Shown here: positions 13,204 through 25,689 of the stretch, in pieces
Numbering within the stretch: position 1 is the stretch's first letter
Layout: each line of letters starts with the position of its first letter
Origin: Protea cynaroides
Taxonomy: Eukaryota > Streptophyta > Magnoliopsida > Proteales > Proteaceae
Length of the DNA stretch: 64,000 nt
Assembly (NCBI GenBank): GCA_028583415.1
Contig: CM053270.1
Coordinates: 52,958,173 to 53,022,172, forward strand
Reading direction: 5' to 3'
The notes under the pieces: generated by a model
Told to the model about the DNA's origin: nothing
What the model saw: only the letters and a program-made list of their open reading frames with translations
Databases searched by the model: none
Made by a program: the position numbers and the translations under genes

Positions 13204-14176
13204 ACACAACCAATGCAGAGTAGCCCAAGGCCGATGGGCCAAGCACAGAATGTACCACCACCGCATCAGTTTCCGTCGCCTTCTGCGTACCCGGGAGCCT
13301 ATCCGTATCAACCACCATGTTACAGAATGAACACTCAGGGATAGCATGATCTGAGCAGGTCAGTGGATAGATTCCTGAAGTTGAAACCTTCATCGTTCAC
13401 GGGCAGGACAGGGAAACCATTGTGGCCAGCACAGTGGGTCGCAGAGATGGAAAAGAACTTCCGATTGATGACATACCATGAGGAGGAAAAAGTATTATTT
13501 GCCACTCATATGCTGAAAGAAGACGCAAATGCTTGGTGGAATTCTACACAGGCATATCTGGAGAATAAGTATACACTGGTGGATTGGGAAGTGTTTAAAA
13601 CTTCCTTCTTCGATAAATACTTTCCGAAGAGTTTCAGAGACCAAATGGAGAAGGAGTTCCTCAACCTATAGCAATCGCAGTCGACCGTGGATGCTTATCA
13701 GCAGAGGTACGAAGAGCTATTCTTTTTCGCACCGGCAACTATGCCAGAAGAAGAGACCAAGACACGTAGGTTCACTATGGGACTACGTGGAAGCATCAGA
13801 GAGCATATCTTGGGTTTGGACCAGAAGATCTACAACGAGGATGTGCAGGTTGCGAGGGTGATAGAGTCCTGTCAGAGGGACAACTTCTTTGCTCAAAACA
13901 GGGGAGTGAAGAGACCTGCTAGTGAGAGTTCGGGTGGCGGTAAAACATACCCTTCCGCCCATACAGGGCACGGACCACTACGCGATTCGAGAAACAACCC
14001 GGCATCACCTTGCCCACAGTTCGCTGGACACAACCCAAATATCAAATGTTATAACTGTCAGCAGCTGGGACATGTCGCAAGCAACTGCACTCTACCTAAG
14101 AAGCAACCTCCCCAGCAAGGAAAAGTGTAAGCGGTCACCATTGAAGAGGCAGCCGCATCATCTGATGTGGTAACTG
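13204..14176 (+). pseudogene. Gypsy gag (pseudogene)
   Basis: The Gag polyprotein would form the virus-like particle. Visible parts are a Pro/Gln-rich N-terminus, the retrotransposon gag core (W-P-A-Q-W-V-A-E-M-E ... W-W-N-S-T-Q-A-Y-L, E-F-L-N-L), then R-Y-E-E-L-F-F-F-A-P and G-L-R-G-S-I-R-E-H. The CCHC zinc knuckle C-Y-N-C-x4-H-x4-C lies at 14046-14090. Stops include TAG at 13341 and 13668 and a TAA at 14128-14130. The frame ends at the candidate gag/pol intron, where D-V-V-T-G matches the minus-strand copies. Confidence 0.88.
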
Positions 14177-14255
14177 GAATGACTCTATCCCTTACTATTT
14201 GGTTTATTCTTTCATTTTGTATGAGCATGTAGAACTAAGAGGCAATAAATTCCAG
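14177..14255 (+). other. Candidate gag/pol intron (79 nt)
   Basis: Removing this segment joins ...D-V-V-T-G to I-V-N-V-A-S-I-P-A-R-V-L-F-D, giving a continuous gag-protease junction. The acceptor is ttccag; the donor is decayed (GAATGA, where the relatives have GTATGA). The interior shares tgtatgagcatgtaga with the 69-nt segments at 53843-53911 and 63363-63431, although the two families differ elsewhere. Confidence 0.5.
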
Positions 14256-17200
14256 GAATTGTAAATGTTGCTAGTATACCCGCCAGAGTATTATTTGACT
14301 TTGGGGCCACGCATTCCATTGTTTCTAATTCTTTTGGCAAGCGAATGGAGTTACCAATCAAGCATTTGAACCCAAGCTTGATAGTTCGCTCTCCACTAGG
14401 AGTCGAAGTGGCTTTGACCGAATATTATGGATCATGTACTGTATGTATTGAGGGCCGAAACTCAGAAGCAAGCCTAGTACTACTCGAGATGGCAGACTTA
14501 GATGTCATCCTGGGGATGGATTGGCTAGGCCGTCATTCAGCCATCCTAATATGTGGTGAAAGGAAGCTTGTGCATACTGACAAAGAGGGAAAGGAGTATA
14601 GCTTCGCTGGGACTAAGTTACCTAGGAAGCGGAAACTGATTCTCTCCGCCCTAAAAGATAAGAGATGCTTAGAGAAAGGGGGAGTGGGGTATCTAGTATC
14701 TGTAGTCGACATAAATGCTTAGGTGCCAAAGATGGAAGATCTAGAGGTGGTACGAGAGTTTCCATATGTATTTCCTGAAGATCTCCCAAGTTTACCACCA
14801 GATAGGGCTACAGAGTTTGTGATATACCTTATGCCAGGTTCGGCACCGGTGTCTAAAGCACCATACCGAATGGCCCCTACCGAGTTAAAGGAGTTGAAGA
14901 CCCAGTTACAAGAATTGTTGGATAAGGGCTTCATATGACCTAGCATATCACCTTGGGGAGCACCGTTATTATTTGTCAAGAAGAAAGATGGAAGTGTACG
15001 GCTATGTATTGACTACCGTGAACAAGTTGACGATCAAGAATCGGTACCCTTTCCCTAGGATCGATGATTTGTTTGACCCGGTTCTCGGGGTGCAAGGGTT
15101 TTCTCAAAGATTGATCTCCGATCGGGGAATCCCCAATTGAAGATCAAGGCCGGCGATATTCCGAAGACTGCTTTCAGGACGAAGTACGGGCATTATGAGT
15201 TTCTAGTTATGTCTTTCGGGTTGACCAATGCTCCAGCATCGTTTATGGAACTGATGGACCGAGTGTTTCATGATATGTTGGACACTTCGGTCATCGTATT
15301 CATCGATGAAATATTGATCTACTCTAAGGACATGGAGGCTCATACAACACATTTGAGGGCAGCCCTTCAACGGCTGAGATAGGAGAAGCTTTACGCTAAG
15401 TTCAAGAAGTGTGAGTTTTGGCTGAAGGAAGTGGATTTCTTGGGCCATGTAGTATCTGTAGACGGTATCAAGGTTGATCCAAGCAAGATAGCTGCTATAA
15501 TAGGTTGGGAAGCACCAAAATCTGTTGCGAAAATTCGTAGTTTCCTTGGGTTGGCTGGTTATTATAGAAGATTCGTGGAAGATTACTCCAGGATCGCGGT
15601 TCCACTCACCAGATTGACCAAGAAGGGAGAGAAATTCATATGGACGGATGAGTGTGAGAAGTGCTTTCAGACTTTGTAGTCAAGACTAGTCTCTGCACCT
15701 ATCTTGACCATCCCCGAACCAAGCGTACCGTTTACTTTATATACGGATGCTTCGGGGTTGGGTATTGGGTGTGTTCTGATGCAAGGAGAATAGGTGATTG
15801 CTTACGCATCAAGACAGTTAAATGAGCATGAAAAGAACTATCCTACACATGATTTGGAGCTAGCAGCGGTTATTCATGCAATCAAGACTTGGAGACACTA
15901 CTTGTACGGTGAAAAGTTTCAGATCAAGTCAGATCACAAGAGCTTAACCTACCTTTTCACTCAGAAGGATCTGAATATGAGACAGAGGAGATGGTTGGAA
16001 TTATTAAAAGATTATGATTGTGACATCCAGTATCACCCGGGTAAAGCAAATGTCGTGGCTGACGCCTTAAGCAGAAAATGGGCATCAAAACTTGAGGCAG
16101 GACCAAGTACAAATGCTGCATTGTGTGCCGCAGCCTCTAGTTCAATCGAAGGTGATGAAGAGCATATAATTGAAACTGCAGAAGATCCAGTTGAGCAAGG
16201 CTTGATTCATAAGTTCACTATGATGTTCACTGCATTGAAGATCTCACCGGATCTAGTGGATGAAGTCAAGGTAGCAATCCTTCAGGATCCATATCTCAAG
16301 ATAGTGCAAGAAGACTTAGAGAAGGGTTAGTGCAATCCTGACTTTACCTTGGATTCAGGCAAGGTACTCAGGTATCGTGGGCGGTTATGTATATCTGAGA
16401 GTGAACACTGCGATATCAGGGATCGAGTTATGACTGAAGCTCATTACACTCCATATTCGGTACATCCAGGAAGTACCAAAATGTACCATCATCTAAGAAG
16501 ACTATATTGGTGGAGGGGTATGAAGGCTGATATAGCTCGTTTTGTGTTCCAGTGTCTAAATTGTCAACAAGTTAAAGCAGAAAGGCAGAGACCCGCAGGT
16601 TTACTACAGCCATTACCGAAACCTGCGTGGAAGTGGGATTGTATTACTATGGATTTCACATCGGCTTACCTTTGACACCAAGGTCGGTGGATTCGATCTG
16701 GGTTATAGTGGATCGACTCACCAAGACAACTCGATTTATTGCGGTCGGACCTCGGTATACCATTGAGAAACGCGCAAAGTTATAAGTTGATAATATAGTC
16801 GAGACTTCATGGCGTTCCGAGAGTATAGTATCCGGCGAGAGATCCCCATTTTAGATCGAAGTTCGGGAAGGATTACGAAAGCTATGGGAACCAAGTTGAA
16901 GTTCAAGATAGCTTTTCACCCTCGGGACGGGACGGATCGAGCGAACTATTCAAATTTTGGAAGATATGCTCCGAGCTTGTGCAATAGATTTCAAGGGAGC
17001 TTGGGATGAGAAGCTATCACTTATCGAAGTTCAACTACAACAACAGATTATCAAGCTACAATTCGGATGGCCCCATATGAAGCACTCTATGGGAAGAAGT
17101 GTCGTACACCCCTGTTATGGAACGAGGTGGGGGAAAGAAGAATTGTAGGACCGGAGTTTGTTGAAGAAACTTTTCGAGTGATTGATCAGATCAAGGAGAG

Positions 17201-17725
17201 AGTAAAGACGGCTCAAGTCCGACAGAAGCACTATGTGGATAATCGACGTCGAGATCTGGAGTTTGCAGTGGGTGACAAAGTGTTCTTGAAGGTATCACCG
17301 GTGCGAGGTCTGAAATGGTTTGGTAAGAAGGGGAAGCTTTGCCCCAAGTATGTGGGACCATATGAGATATTGAACCGACGTGGTAATGTAGCATATCAAT
17401 TGGCTTTACCACCATATATGTCCAACGTTCATAACTTGTTCCACGTATCATTACTGAAGAAGTATGTCAGAGATCCATCGCACATCTTGACTGCTGATCC
17501 CCCAGACTTGACTGAAGACATTACATTCGAATGGTGCCCATGATGCTCTCGAGTCGAAAAGTTCAGCAACTTTGAACCAAGGATATCCATTATGTGAAGG
17601 TGCATTGGAGAAGCCAAAATGTGGAGGAAATTACTTGGGAAGAAGAGAGCGTGATGAGGAAGGAGTACCCTAACCTTTTTGACAATCAAGGTGCGTTCAA
17701 ATTTCGAGGCCGAAATTTCTTTTAA
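14256..17725 (+). pseudogene. Gypsy pol: PR-RT-RH-INT-chromodomain (pseudogene)
   Basis: The protease site is degraded (L-F-D-F-G-A-T-H; normally D-S-G-A). RT follows ([20 protein letters not shown]), with the active-site box reading V-F-I-D-E instead of F-I-D-D. RNase H has T-L-Y-T-D-A-S-G; integrase has its H-H-C-C finger (16453-16575) and a broken core. The end holds a chromodomain-like V-H-W-R-S-Q-N-V-E-E-I-T-W-E. There are many stops and a frameshifted stretch at 15020-15135 and 16670-17060. The last codons (F-R-G-R-N-F-F) run into the polypurine tract, as in Tekay/Del elements. Confidence 0.9.
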
Positions 17726-17791
17726 GGGTGGGGGAGTTGTAGAACCTACATGCAAATTTCGGGACGAAATTTCTTTTAAGGGTGGTGGAGT
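17697..17791 (+). other. Duplicated polypurine tract region
   Basis: Two near-identical blocks of ~55 bp (aaatttcg-gg-cgaaatttc, then ttttaagggtggnggagttgta) lie in tandem at about 17697-17750 and 17752-17800. Each contains a PPT-like tract followed by tgta. The second is the real 3' LTR border (tgtaagaccc); the first continues tgtagaaccta, a vestigial LTR start. Confidence 0.7.
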
Positions 17792-19861
17792 TGTAAGACC
17801 CGCACTCTGAAAACCCGGTCTAAACCTTGGTTTTGTGTCGTGACAGGTCTTCCGATCATCACCGGGCCAGACGGGACGAGCGGGTGACAAACAGGTATGA
17901 AATCGGACCAAAGACGACCAATTGAACCTGATTTCAGGTTGACCGGTCGATGGTACCGGTCTTGGTACCGATCGACCGGTATGGCCTGCGCAGCTATGTG
18001 CGGGAAGAAATTGGTCTCCGCGGGTCCTGCTTTCCTGATTTCGAATCATAGAAGTTTCCTAATCCTAGTAGGGTTACTGAACCCTATTTTTAGCCTATAA
18101 TTACACCTTTAAGCCTCCTCAAATCCTTTCCATTATCTCTCGCAAACCCTAGAGAAGAGAAAGAGGTGGGAAAGGAGAAGGAGCTAGGAAGAAGAAGAAG
18201 GTGCCGCCATTACCGTTCGACGAAGCTCACGCTACGCCGGTCAACGGTAAGTGTTTTAACTATTCTTCTTATCCTATGTTAGTTTTGTGGGTGGAGCAAT
18301 ACCATGCAAAGTAGGTATTGATCTAAAACCCTATCTAAACCTTTAAACCCTAAGTTGCCGTCAAACCCTAGATTTGAGTTTCGAGATAATATTCATCGAA
18401 ACGAGACTCGAATGAGTTGGGGATAACTCTCACTCCAAGTTTAGACTTAGAATGGATAGGAGAAACCCTGAAAATCCATTGAGAATGATCGACGGCAGTC
18501 GAAAAACCCAAGTATGGTCTTCCAGAGACATACCGATCGACTATACCGGTTGCACATAGTGCGACCGGTATGTTGCCACCGGTATCCCTCGGGAGGCTGG
18601 TCTGTGGGGACCGGCTGACCATGATTATATGAGATGTATTGTTTGTGCATATTCACATGCCATCCTTTACTTTCAGTTATTATTACTGTTTATGCATTGA
18701 TAGGATGTGATTGTTAGGCATGTGATTGTTTTCGTTAGTGTGTGGAGTGGGGCATGGGCCTGGGATCGCTCTTCACATTAGCACCTTTTGTAGTGTTCTG
18801 TCTTAACATGCTTGGTACGGGTGGGGTATCACGGGAAGGTCGTGGTACGGTGGTCTCCGATATTGATGTTGTCCCGGCCACTGTTATGTGGTACTGTGAT
18901 CTCCGAGTCGACGATGGCTTGTCCACGATGCTTTAGCTCTATCTCTATGCCGTAGGGAGTTATGTTGGGATAAGGTCTACTGCGTATTGTTTCTTTCCTA
19001 GTGAGTTAGTTGCGGATAGGGCATCAGGGGAGGTGTGGGAATGCCTTAGCTCTATCTCTATGCCGTAGACGGCTGTGCTTGGGATAGAGCATACATTGAT
19101 GACATATAGGATTGGTTAGTTGCGAGCCCGGTTTGCGAGCCCCGGCCGCAGGGGCTTAGGTATTGGTATGGGTAGAGTATCGGGAGGTACGTGGGTATCT
19201 TAGCTCTATCTCTATTCCATGATGGGTGCATGTGAGCCAATGGGGGTGTGATCCATGAGGTGCCACACACTCGTGTATAGAGGTACGGGGGCCACCAAAC
19301 CTTTCTATAGCACATTGCGAACTTAAAACCAGACCACTAAGATAAAACCGATTGTTATTCATGCATAATATTGTGAAACTGTCTGATTGTCTTATCGAGC
19401 CGTGGTTGTGAGCTCACCCCTTGTATATATACATGTTTTTAGATGTTGGTGTAGGTTACACTGTGGATGACTATGTGAACGCTCCGTCGTACGGTGGTGT
19501 GGTTGCTTTGGATGTACAAGCGGGGGAGGACGAGCATGATGCTTCATGCGAGTGCCCTTCCAGTGTGTACTTGTGATGGATTTTTATTTAGTTGTTCCCG
19601 TTATTTTTGTTTGGTATTAAGAGATGTAAAAGATATTATAGTTTATGTTTGGATTTGAATAATTGGATATTTTATTTAAATTATCAATAGATACTCAGTT
19701 CATTCTATTTAAAGTCTTCCGCTGTAATATTTATATTCTGATTGTTGGTTATGTGTAATGGTTTGTATGAATGGACACGGCCTATTCGAGATCCCGGTGT
19801 GAACCGTTGGTTCAATGACGGTTCACTCATACCATTCTGGGATCAGAATTGGGGTGTGACA
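17792..19861 (+). repeat. 3' LTR of the gypsy element
   Basis: It runs from TGTAAGACCC to GTGTGACA. Compared with the 5' LTR it has lost ~260 bp (counterpart about 9832-10093) at a junction near 18620, and it lacks the MULE and the 31-bp duplication. It ends inside the Sirevirus gag, whose sequence resumes at once. Confidence 0.93.
19455..19576 (+). other. Conserved mini-ORF in gypsy 3' LTR (family 3)
   Basis: After the acceptor-like ttggtgtag, an uninterrupted frame of ~40 codons reads Y-T-V-D-D-Y-V-N-A-P, then E-D-E-H-D-A-S-C-E-C-P-S-S-V-Y-L before TGA. The cysteine pattern and the D-D-Y box match the minus-strand family (51612-51733), although much of the LTR between them has diverged. 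Confidence 0.5.
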
Positions 19862-21308
19862 ACTGAAGAGATGGACACCTTGGATACCCTGACCACTGAT
19901 GATCTACATGGTATTCTGATGACCTATGAAATGAGAATGGTTGATGAAATGCCTACAGAGAAGGAAGTAGCTTTTAAAGCCATGAGAAAGTTGAAGATCA
20001 AAGAACCAAGTGAAAAATCAAAAGAAAAAGAAATTAGTAAGTCTGATGACTCAGATGATGAATTGATAGCCTATCTTGCCAGAAGGCTTAAGAAGAGAAG
20101 TGATAAATATAAAGGGAAGTCAACACTGAAATGCTTCAACTGTGGAGGCCTAGGACACATTGCATCAAAATGTCAGAAGAAAGGAAGAGTATATGACTCT
20201 GATGATGATGACCCCAAGGAGAGTCATGACAAGAAAGGTAAAAGAAAATTCATACCAAAAAGGAGAAGTCTGTTGACCAAGAAGAATCAATCCTCAGATG
20301 AGTCAGAGGAGGAAGAGGATTGCGAGACTCTGTTCATGGTCATATTTGATGAAATGCTTGAGGAAAATGAAGCTCCCAAAAGGAAAGATGATCTTGAAGA
20401 TGAGGCCAATCTTGAAGTTGAACTATATTCAGCTCTTACAGATGAAAGGAAGAAGAACAAAAGGTTAAATGACAAGTACAATGAAGCAACTGAGCTCATA
20501 AGTATGTTGAAAATATAAAATGAAGAAGCAAAGAAGACTAAAAATGATCTCGAAAATGCTTTATCCTCAAAAACAAATGAGTGTGCAAAGATTGAAGAAG
20601 AAATTCTGAGATTAGAAACAGAGTTTGTAGAGTATGTAAAGAAAAAGAAAAGCTACAAAGAAGCTACTACCTCATCTCCATTGGTGTCTGACCAAGAGGC
20701 TGAAGAAGAAGAAAATGTGCTTGATGAAATCTTAAGTTATCGAAGAGCCTCTCACAATAAGACAGGATTTGGGTATGAGAAGCAGATGATAGAGATAACT
20801 AAGGGCAAAGGGTTTGTTGAGGATCCCATTGTTTTTGTTAAGGCAAAACAAAAGAAGTCAAGTGCTAAAAATTATCTTAAGAACAACACTAACAAAGAAG
20901 GCTTTACAACAGTAAACAAATTCAAGCAAGGAGACAGCTTCAGAGGATAATGCTATGGGTGTAATGGTTATGGACACAGAGTTGCAAAGTGTAGAAGACA
21001 AATCATAAAACCAGTGTTCACAAGCAGAAATAGATTTACACCTTTAGTTGAAGATAGAATTGAATGCTTCAGGTGTCAAAAGTTTGGACATATAGCCAGA
21101 TATTGCCAAGCCATCCTTTCATCTCAAAGGCAACCTAGAAGGAATGTCAGAAGAAATTCCCTTAGGAGACAAGCTCAGAGAGAAGAAAGGATTGCAGAGG
21201 AAAGAGTTAGAGAACCCATTACAGTGAAGGAAAAGGCAATATGGGTTGAGAAAAACAAAAGAAAAATATACATCTTTCATTGTGTAGGCAGCCTTCAAGG
21301 CCAACAGT
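19862..21308 (+). pseudogene. Sirevirus gag, C-terminal part (pseudogene)
   Basis: The continuation of gag starts T-E-E-M-D-T-L-D-T-L and includes a first zinc knuckle, C-F-N-C-x4-H-x4-C (20134-20175), a long acidic/lysine-rich coiled-coil-prone stretch (20180-20650), and a second knuckle, C-F-R-C-x4-H-x4-C (about 21067-21108). Stops lie at 20516 and 20948. A long charged gag with additional knuckles is typical of Sireviruses. It is expected to bind genomic RNA in the particle; as it stands it is non-functional. Confidence 0.85.
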
Positions 21309-22787
21309 AGGCCCTTGCCATGGATTCTTGATAGTGGATACTCCACTCACATGACAGGCAATAAAGAAATTTTCTCAAGTCTAAATGCTGAAAAAAGTGG
21401 TTAGATTTGGAAGTAATGATGGTGCAAGGATTGAAGGGAGAGGAACTGTTAACATCAATAGTGGAAAATTGAAATCTCATAATGTGTTGTATGTCAATGG
21501 CCTAAAACATAATCTTTTGAGTGTCACGATCGCGATCGTGGTAATGAAGTTACTTTCACCAAGAATGGTTGTGCAGTTAAGAGTATTGAAGAGGGAAAGA
21601 CTGTGGCACATGGAATCAGAACTAGAGGCAACTAATATGTTCTCTCAGAGACTAATGACAACAAATGTTTGATGAGTCAGGATGACGAGAACTGGTTGGG
21701 GTGCGTAGGTCGGGGCACATTAATTTCAAGAACCTTGCCAAGATAAGTAGACAAGAGTCAGTGAGAGATCTTCCTATTTTGAAGGTACCAAAAAATCATG
21801 TATGTGGACCATGTCAGAAAGGAAAGTAGGCAAGAGCAACATTACAAGTCAAAGGAGTTCCATGTCAGCAAGCCACTTGACCTAATTCACACAGACTTGT
21901 GTGGGCCCATGAGGACCCAAGCCATTGGAGGAGAAAGGTATTTTATCTTATTTATTGATGAGTATTCTAGGATGACTTTGGTCATGTTCCTCAAAGACAA
22001 GACTGAAGCCTTGGATCGATTCAAGACATTCAAGAAGAGAGTTAAAAATGAAACAGGAAATACAATCAAGTGTATTCGGTCAGATCATGGAAAGGAGTTT
22101 ACATGGAATGATTTCAACAAATTCTATAATGAAAGTGGAATAAGGATTCAACACTCAGCTACAAAAAACCCTCAACAAAATGGGGTAGTTGAAAGAAGGA
22201 ATAGAACTCAGCAAGAAATGGTAAGGACAATGCTCTCAGAAAATAATATTGCCAAGCATTTTTGGAGAGAAGGCATTTATTCTGGAGTTCATATCACAAA
22301 CAGATGCTTATTGAGGCCTCATGAGAATAAGACTCCTTATGAACTATGGTTTGGGAGAAAAGCCACAGTGAAATACTTCAAGGTCTTTGGGTCAAAGTGT
22401 TACATCAAGAGGAAGGAAGAAAATCTTGGCAGGTTTGATGATAGAGCAGATGATGGTATCTTCTTAGGATACTCCTTCAAAAGCAAGGCTTACAGGTGTT
22501 ACAACAAGAGATTAAAAAGGGTGGTCGAATGTTCTGATGTTAGAATTGATGAGCAATTACCCTACTTCAAGAGAGTTGAGCCAGAAAGTCCAGTGTTTGA
22601 AGAACTTAAATATAATGAAACAGTGGCAATCGAAAAGGAACAACAATCAGAGGTTGAATCAAAATCACAAGAGGTTGAAGTGGAAATGCAAAAGGATGGA
22701 AGACCAAAGGACAACAAATGGTTAAGGATTCATCCAAGTCATCAAGTGATTGGAGATCCCAATGCTGGATGCAGACCAGGAAAATGA
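21309..22787 (+). pseudogene. Sirevirus protease and integrase (pseudogene)
   Basis: The protease motif W-I-L-D-S-G-Y-S-T-H-M-T-G lies at 21320-21358 (canonical L-D-S-G-C-S-x-H-M-T-G). A GAG-pre-integrase and HHCC finger follow (G-H-I-N-F ... C-G-P-C). The integrase core has the D-D-E pattern: H-T-D-L-C-G-P, I-R-S-D-H-G-K-E-F and N-G-V-V-E-R-R-N. The longest open run is 21798-22787. Stops and frameshifts occur at 21666-21830, including a TAG after C-Q-K-G-K. It would have cleaved the polyprotein and inserted element DNA. Confidence 0.88.
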
Positions 22788-23766
22788 GGACAGCTACTTT
22801 CTCATTATTATCAGAAGTGGAACCCACGTCTGTATATGAAGCTGGCAAGGATGAGAACTGGTTGAAAGCTATGAATGAAGAGCTTGATCAAATTGAAAAG
22901 AATAACACATGGGAGTTAGTTCCAAGACCAACAAATAAAAATGTCATTGGCACAAAATGGGTCTCCAGGAACAAGTTGAATGAAGATGGAAAGGTAGTCA
23001 GGAACAAGGCCAGACTGGTATGTAAAGGCTATGCCCAAGTGGAAGGAATTGACTTTGATGAGATTTTTTCTCCAATGGCTAGACTTGAGTCCATCAGGAT
23101 GTTTTTAGCATTGGCAGCTCACAAAGGCATCAAGGTGTATCAAATGGATGTCAAATCTATATTTTTAAATGGAAACCTTGAAGAATAAGTGTATATTAAG
23201 CAACCTGAGGGTTTTCAACTTAGTGATGATGGAGATAAGGTATGCAAACTGAAGAAGGCCCTATATGGTTTGAAGAAAGCTCCAAGAGCCTGGTATTCAA
23301 GACTAGACACTTATCTGCATCAATTGGGTTTGCGAAGGGGAGTAGTGGACAACAATCTGTATGTCATGACAGAAGATATCAGTAAGTTGGAAGTTGTGGT
23401 CTATATGGATGACATCATTTTTGGAGGACATTGTGAGAAGCTATGCAAGAAATTTGCTGAGAAAATGAGGACAGAATTTGAGATGTCTATGTTAGGGGAG
23501 TTGTCTTATTTTCTAGGTTTGCAAGTTCATCAAAAGCAAATGGCATTTTCATCTCTCAAGTGAAATACACTAAAGAGATGTTGAGAAGATTTATGATGGA
23601 AAACAGCAAACCGGTGGGGACACCAATGATGGTGAACTGTAAGCTGAGTTCAAGTGATGACTCTCCAACTGTTGATCAAACTCTCTACAAATCGATGATT
23701 GGAAGTTTATTATATTTGACAGCTTCAAGGCCTGATATTCTGCAAGCAGTGTGCTTGGTGACCAGA
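22788..23766 (+). pseudogene. Sirevirus reverse transcriptase (pseudogene)
   Basis: The order of motifs is [32 protein letters not shown] (usually S-A-F-L-N-G), Y-G-L-K-K-A-P-R-A-W and the active site Y-M-D-D-I-I-F-G. A TAA after L-E-E (23186) replaces an expected glutamate/glutamine codon, and the frame changes near 23560 and 23770. Confidence 0.9.
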
Positions 23767-24323
23767 TTTTAGGCTTGTCCAAAGGAGACTCACTTAATGG
23801 CAGTAAAGAGGATATTCAGATATTTGAAGACACAACAGATTATGGACTATGGTATCCCAAGATTGGAAGGTTCACATTGACAGCATTTTCAGATGCAGAC
23901 TGGGCTGGTAGCATTGATGATAGAAAGAGCGCTAGTGGTGGTGCATTCTTTTTGGGGAAGAGTTTAGTAGCATGGCATAGCAAGAAACAGGAGTCTATCT
24001 CCTTATCTACAGCAGAGGCAGAGTACATAGCAGTAGCAGCTACATGCACTCAGATAATTTTGATGAAAAGACAGATGTCAGATTTTAGTGTTACTTTTGA
24101 AGAGCCAGTGGTCATTAATTGTGACAACATGAGTGCAATAAACATCTCCAAGAGTCCTGTGCAACACTCAAGAGCCAAGCACATTGATATTAGATATCAT
24201 TATTTGAAGGAAAAGGTGATTGAAGGGGAAGTGAGAGTGAACTTTGTTCTTGCTGCAGACCAGGTGGGAGACATCTTCACCAAGGCACTACCAAAGGACT
24301 CCTTTGAGAAATTCAGAGACTAG
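23767..24323 (+). pseudogene. Sirevirus RNase H (pseudogene)
   Basis: It contains S-D-A-D-W-A-G, D-R-K-S-A-S-G-G, W-H-S-K-K-Q, S-T-A-E-A-E-Y-I, C-D-N-M-S-A-I and R-A-K-H-I-D-I-R-Y-H, ending T-K-A-L-P. The frame is open for 190 codons from 23751. It would degrade the RNA strand of the RNA/DNA hybrid. It follows a frameshifted RT end. Confidence 0.9.
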
Positions 24324-24359
24324 CTAAGAGTGGTGACTCTTAGCACACTGTATATGGCA

Positions 24360-24608
24360 CCTGTGTAGGGGGAGCTGATGACTACATAGCATCATTTTTC
24401 ATCTGTAGGATTGGAAAGATGCGGTGGGCACTCCTACAGGTGAGGCTATGTAGGGGGAGTTGATATGAAGGGGGAGTACCTATGAAGGGGGAGCATTTCT
24501 ATTATATATATGTCCTTTGGGACTTGTTGTCAAAAGGGGAGAAAGGCAGTGTGCAGCTGCAGACATCTTATGTAAGTGTGGGTTGCCAACAATTCCAAAG
24601 GGGAAGAT
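24360..24608 (+). other. Repeated polypurine tracts before the Sirevirus 3' LTR
   Basis: Four GGGGGAG-type tracts occur at about 24367, 24451, 24469 and 24486, and the final PPT-like aaaggggaagat abuts the 3' LTR. Multiple G-rich PPT-like motifs in this position are a known Sirevirus feature. No envelope-like ORF is present between RNase H and the LTR. Confidence 0.75.
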
Positions 24609-25172
24609 TGTTGGAACCTTGCCTAAAGAGTACAGAGTGAGTTGTCATTGTTGGCAATCTTAGCAGAGTGATATGGAGGAGAGAGAGTGTTTGTGGGTCC
24701 CACTGACGTCCCATTAACATACAGGGTGACTGGATTGGTGCACTGACAATAGTTGATGAGAGAGACTAGTAGAAGAAAGAGAATGAAGACCAGTAGAAGA
24801 AAAAGAATGAAGAGAAAAAACAGGAGAGAGAAAGAAGAGAGAGAAGATGAGGAGAGAGTGTGGGTGGGGACCAAGTGGGTCCCACCTGGGGTTGCCAGGC
24901 CGGCATGGCCAATGCCCACGGCACCAAGCCAGCATCAAGCCTCGCAAGGCAAGCCAGCAGCAAGCCTCGCAAGGCCAGCCAGCAGCTAACCCTACAAGGC
25001 CAACCAACTGCCAGCCTCGCAAGGCCAGCACGTAGCCAGCCTGGCAAGGCCATGCGCACAGCTATGCCGCAAGTCAGCAGGATAGCAGCAGCACTCGCGC
25101 GCACCTCGCAAGCCTCCGCAAGGCTTGCCCCACATGCGGATCAGCTGTTTGACGAAATTCTGCAAAGAAAGG
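24609..25172 (+). repeat. Sirevirus 3' LTR, left part, ending at a gap
   Basis: It starts TGTTGGAACC and matches 6296-6905, including the GC-rich degenerate repeat (24895-25130). It is cut by the N run at 25173. The open frames across it are caused by the repeat and by N translated as X. Confidence 0.9.
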
Positions 25173-25672
25173 NNNNNNNNNNNNNNNNNNNNNNNNNNNN
25201 NNNNNNNNNNNNNNNNNNNNNNNNNNNNNNNNNNNNNNNNNNNNNNNNNNNNNNNNNNNNNNNNNNNNNNNNNNNNNNNNNNNNNNNNNNNNNNNNNNNN
25301 NNNNNNNNNNNNNNNNNNNNNNNNNNNNNNNNNNNNNNNNNNNNNNNNNNNNNNNNNNNNNNNNNNNNNNNNNNNNNNNNNNNNNNNNNNNNNNNNNNNN
25401 NNNNNNNNNNNNNNNNNNNNNNNNNNNNNNNNNNNNNNNNNNNNNNNNNNNNNNNNNNNNNNNNNNNNNNNNNNNNNNNNNNNNNNNNNNNNNNNNNNNN
25501 NNNNNNNNNNNNNNNNNNNNNNNNNNNNNNNNNNNNNNNNNNNNNNNNNNNNNNNNNNNNNNNNNNNNNNNNNNNNNNNNNNNNNNNNNNNNNNNNNNNN
25601 NNNNNNNNNNNNNNNNNNNNNNNNNNNNNNNNNNNNNNNNNNNNNNNNNNNNNNNNNNNNNNNNNNNNNNNN
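25173..25672. other. Assembly gap (500 N)
   Basis: There are exactly 500 N, which suggests a placeholder of unknown true length. The 5' LTR and leader of the Tat-like element starting at 25673 must lie here. Confidence 0.98.
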
Positions 25673-25689
25673 CCTATACTGCAATTACG

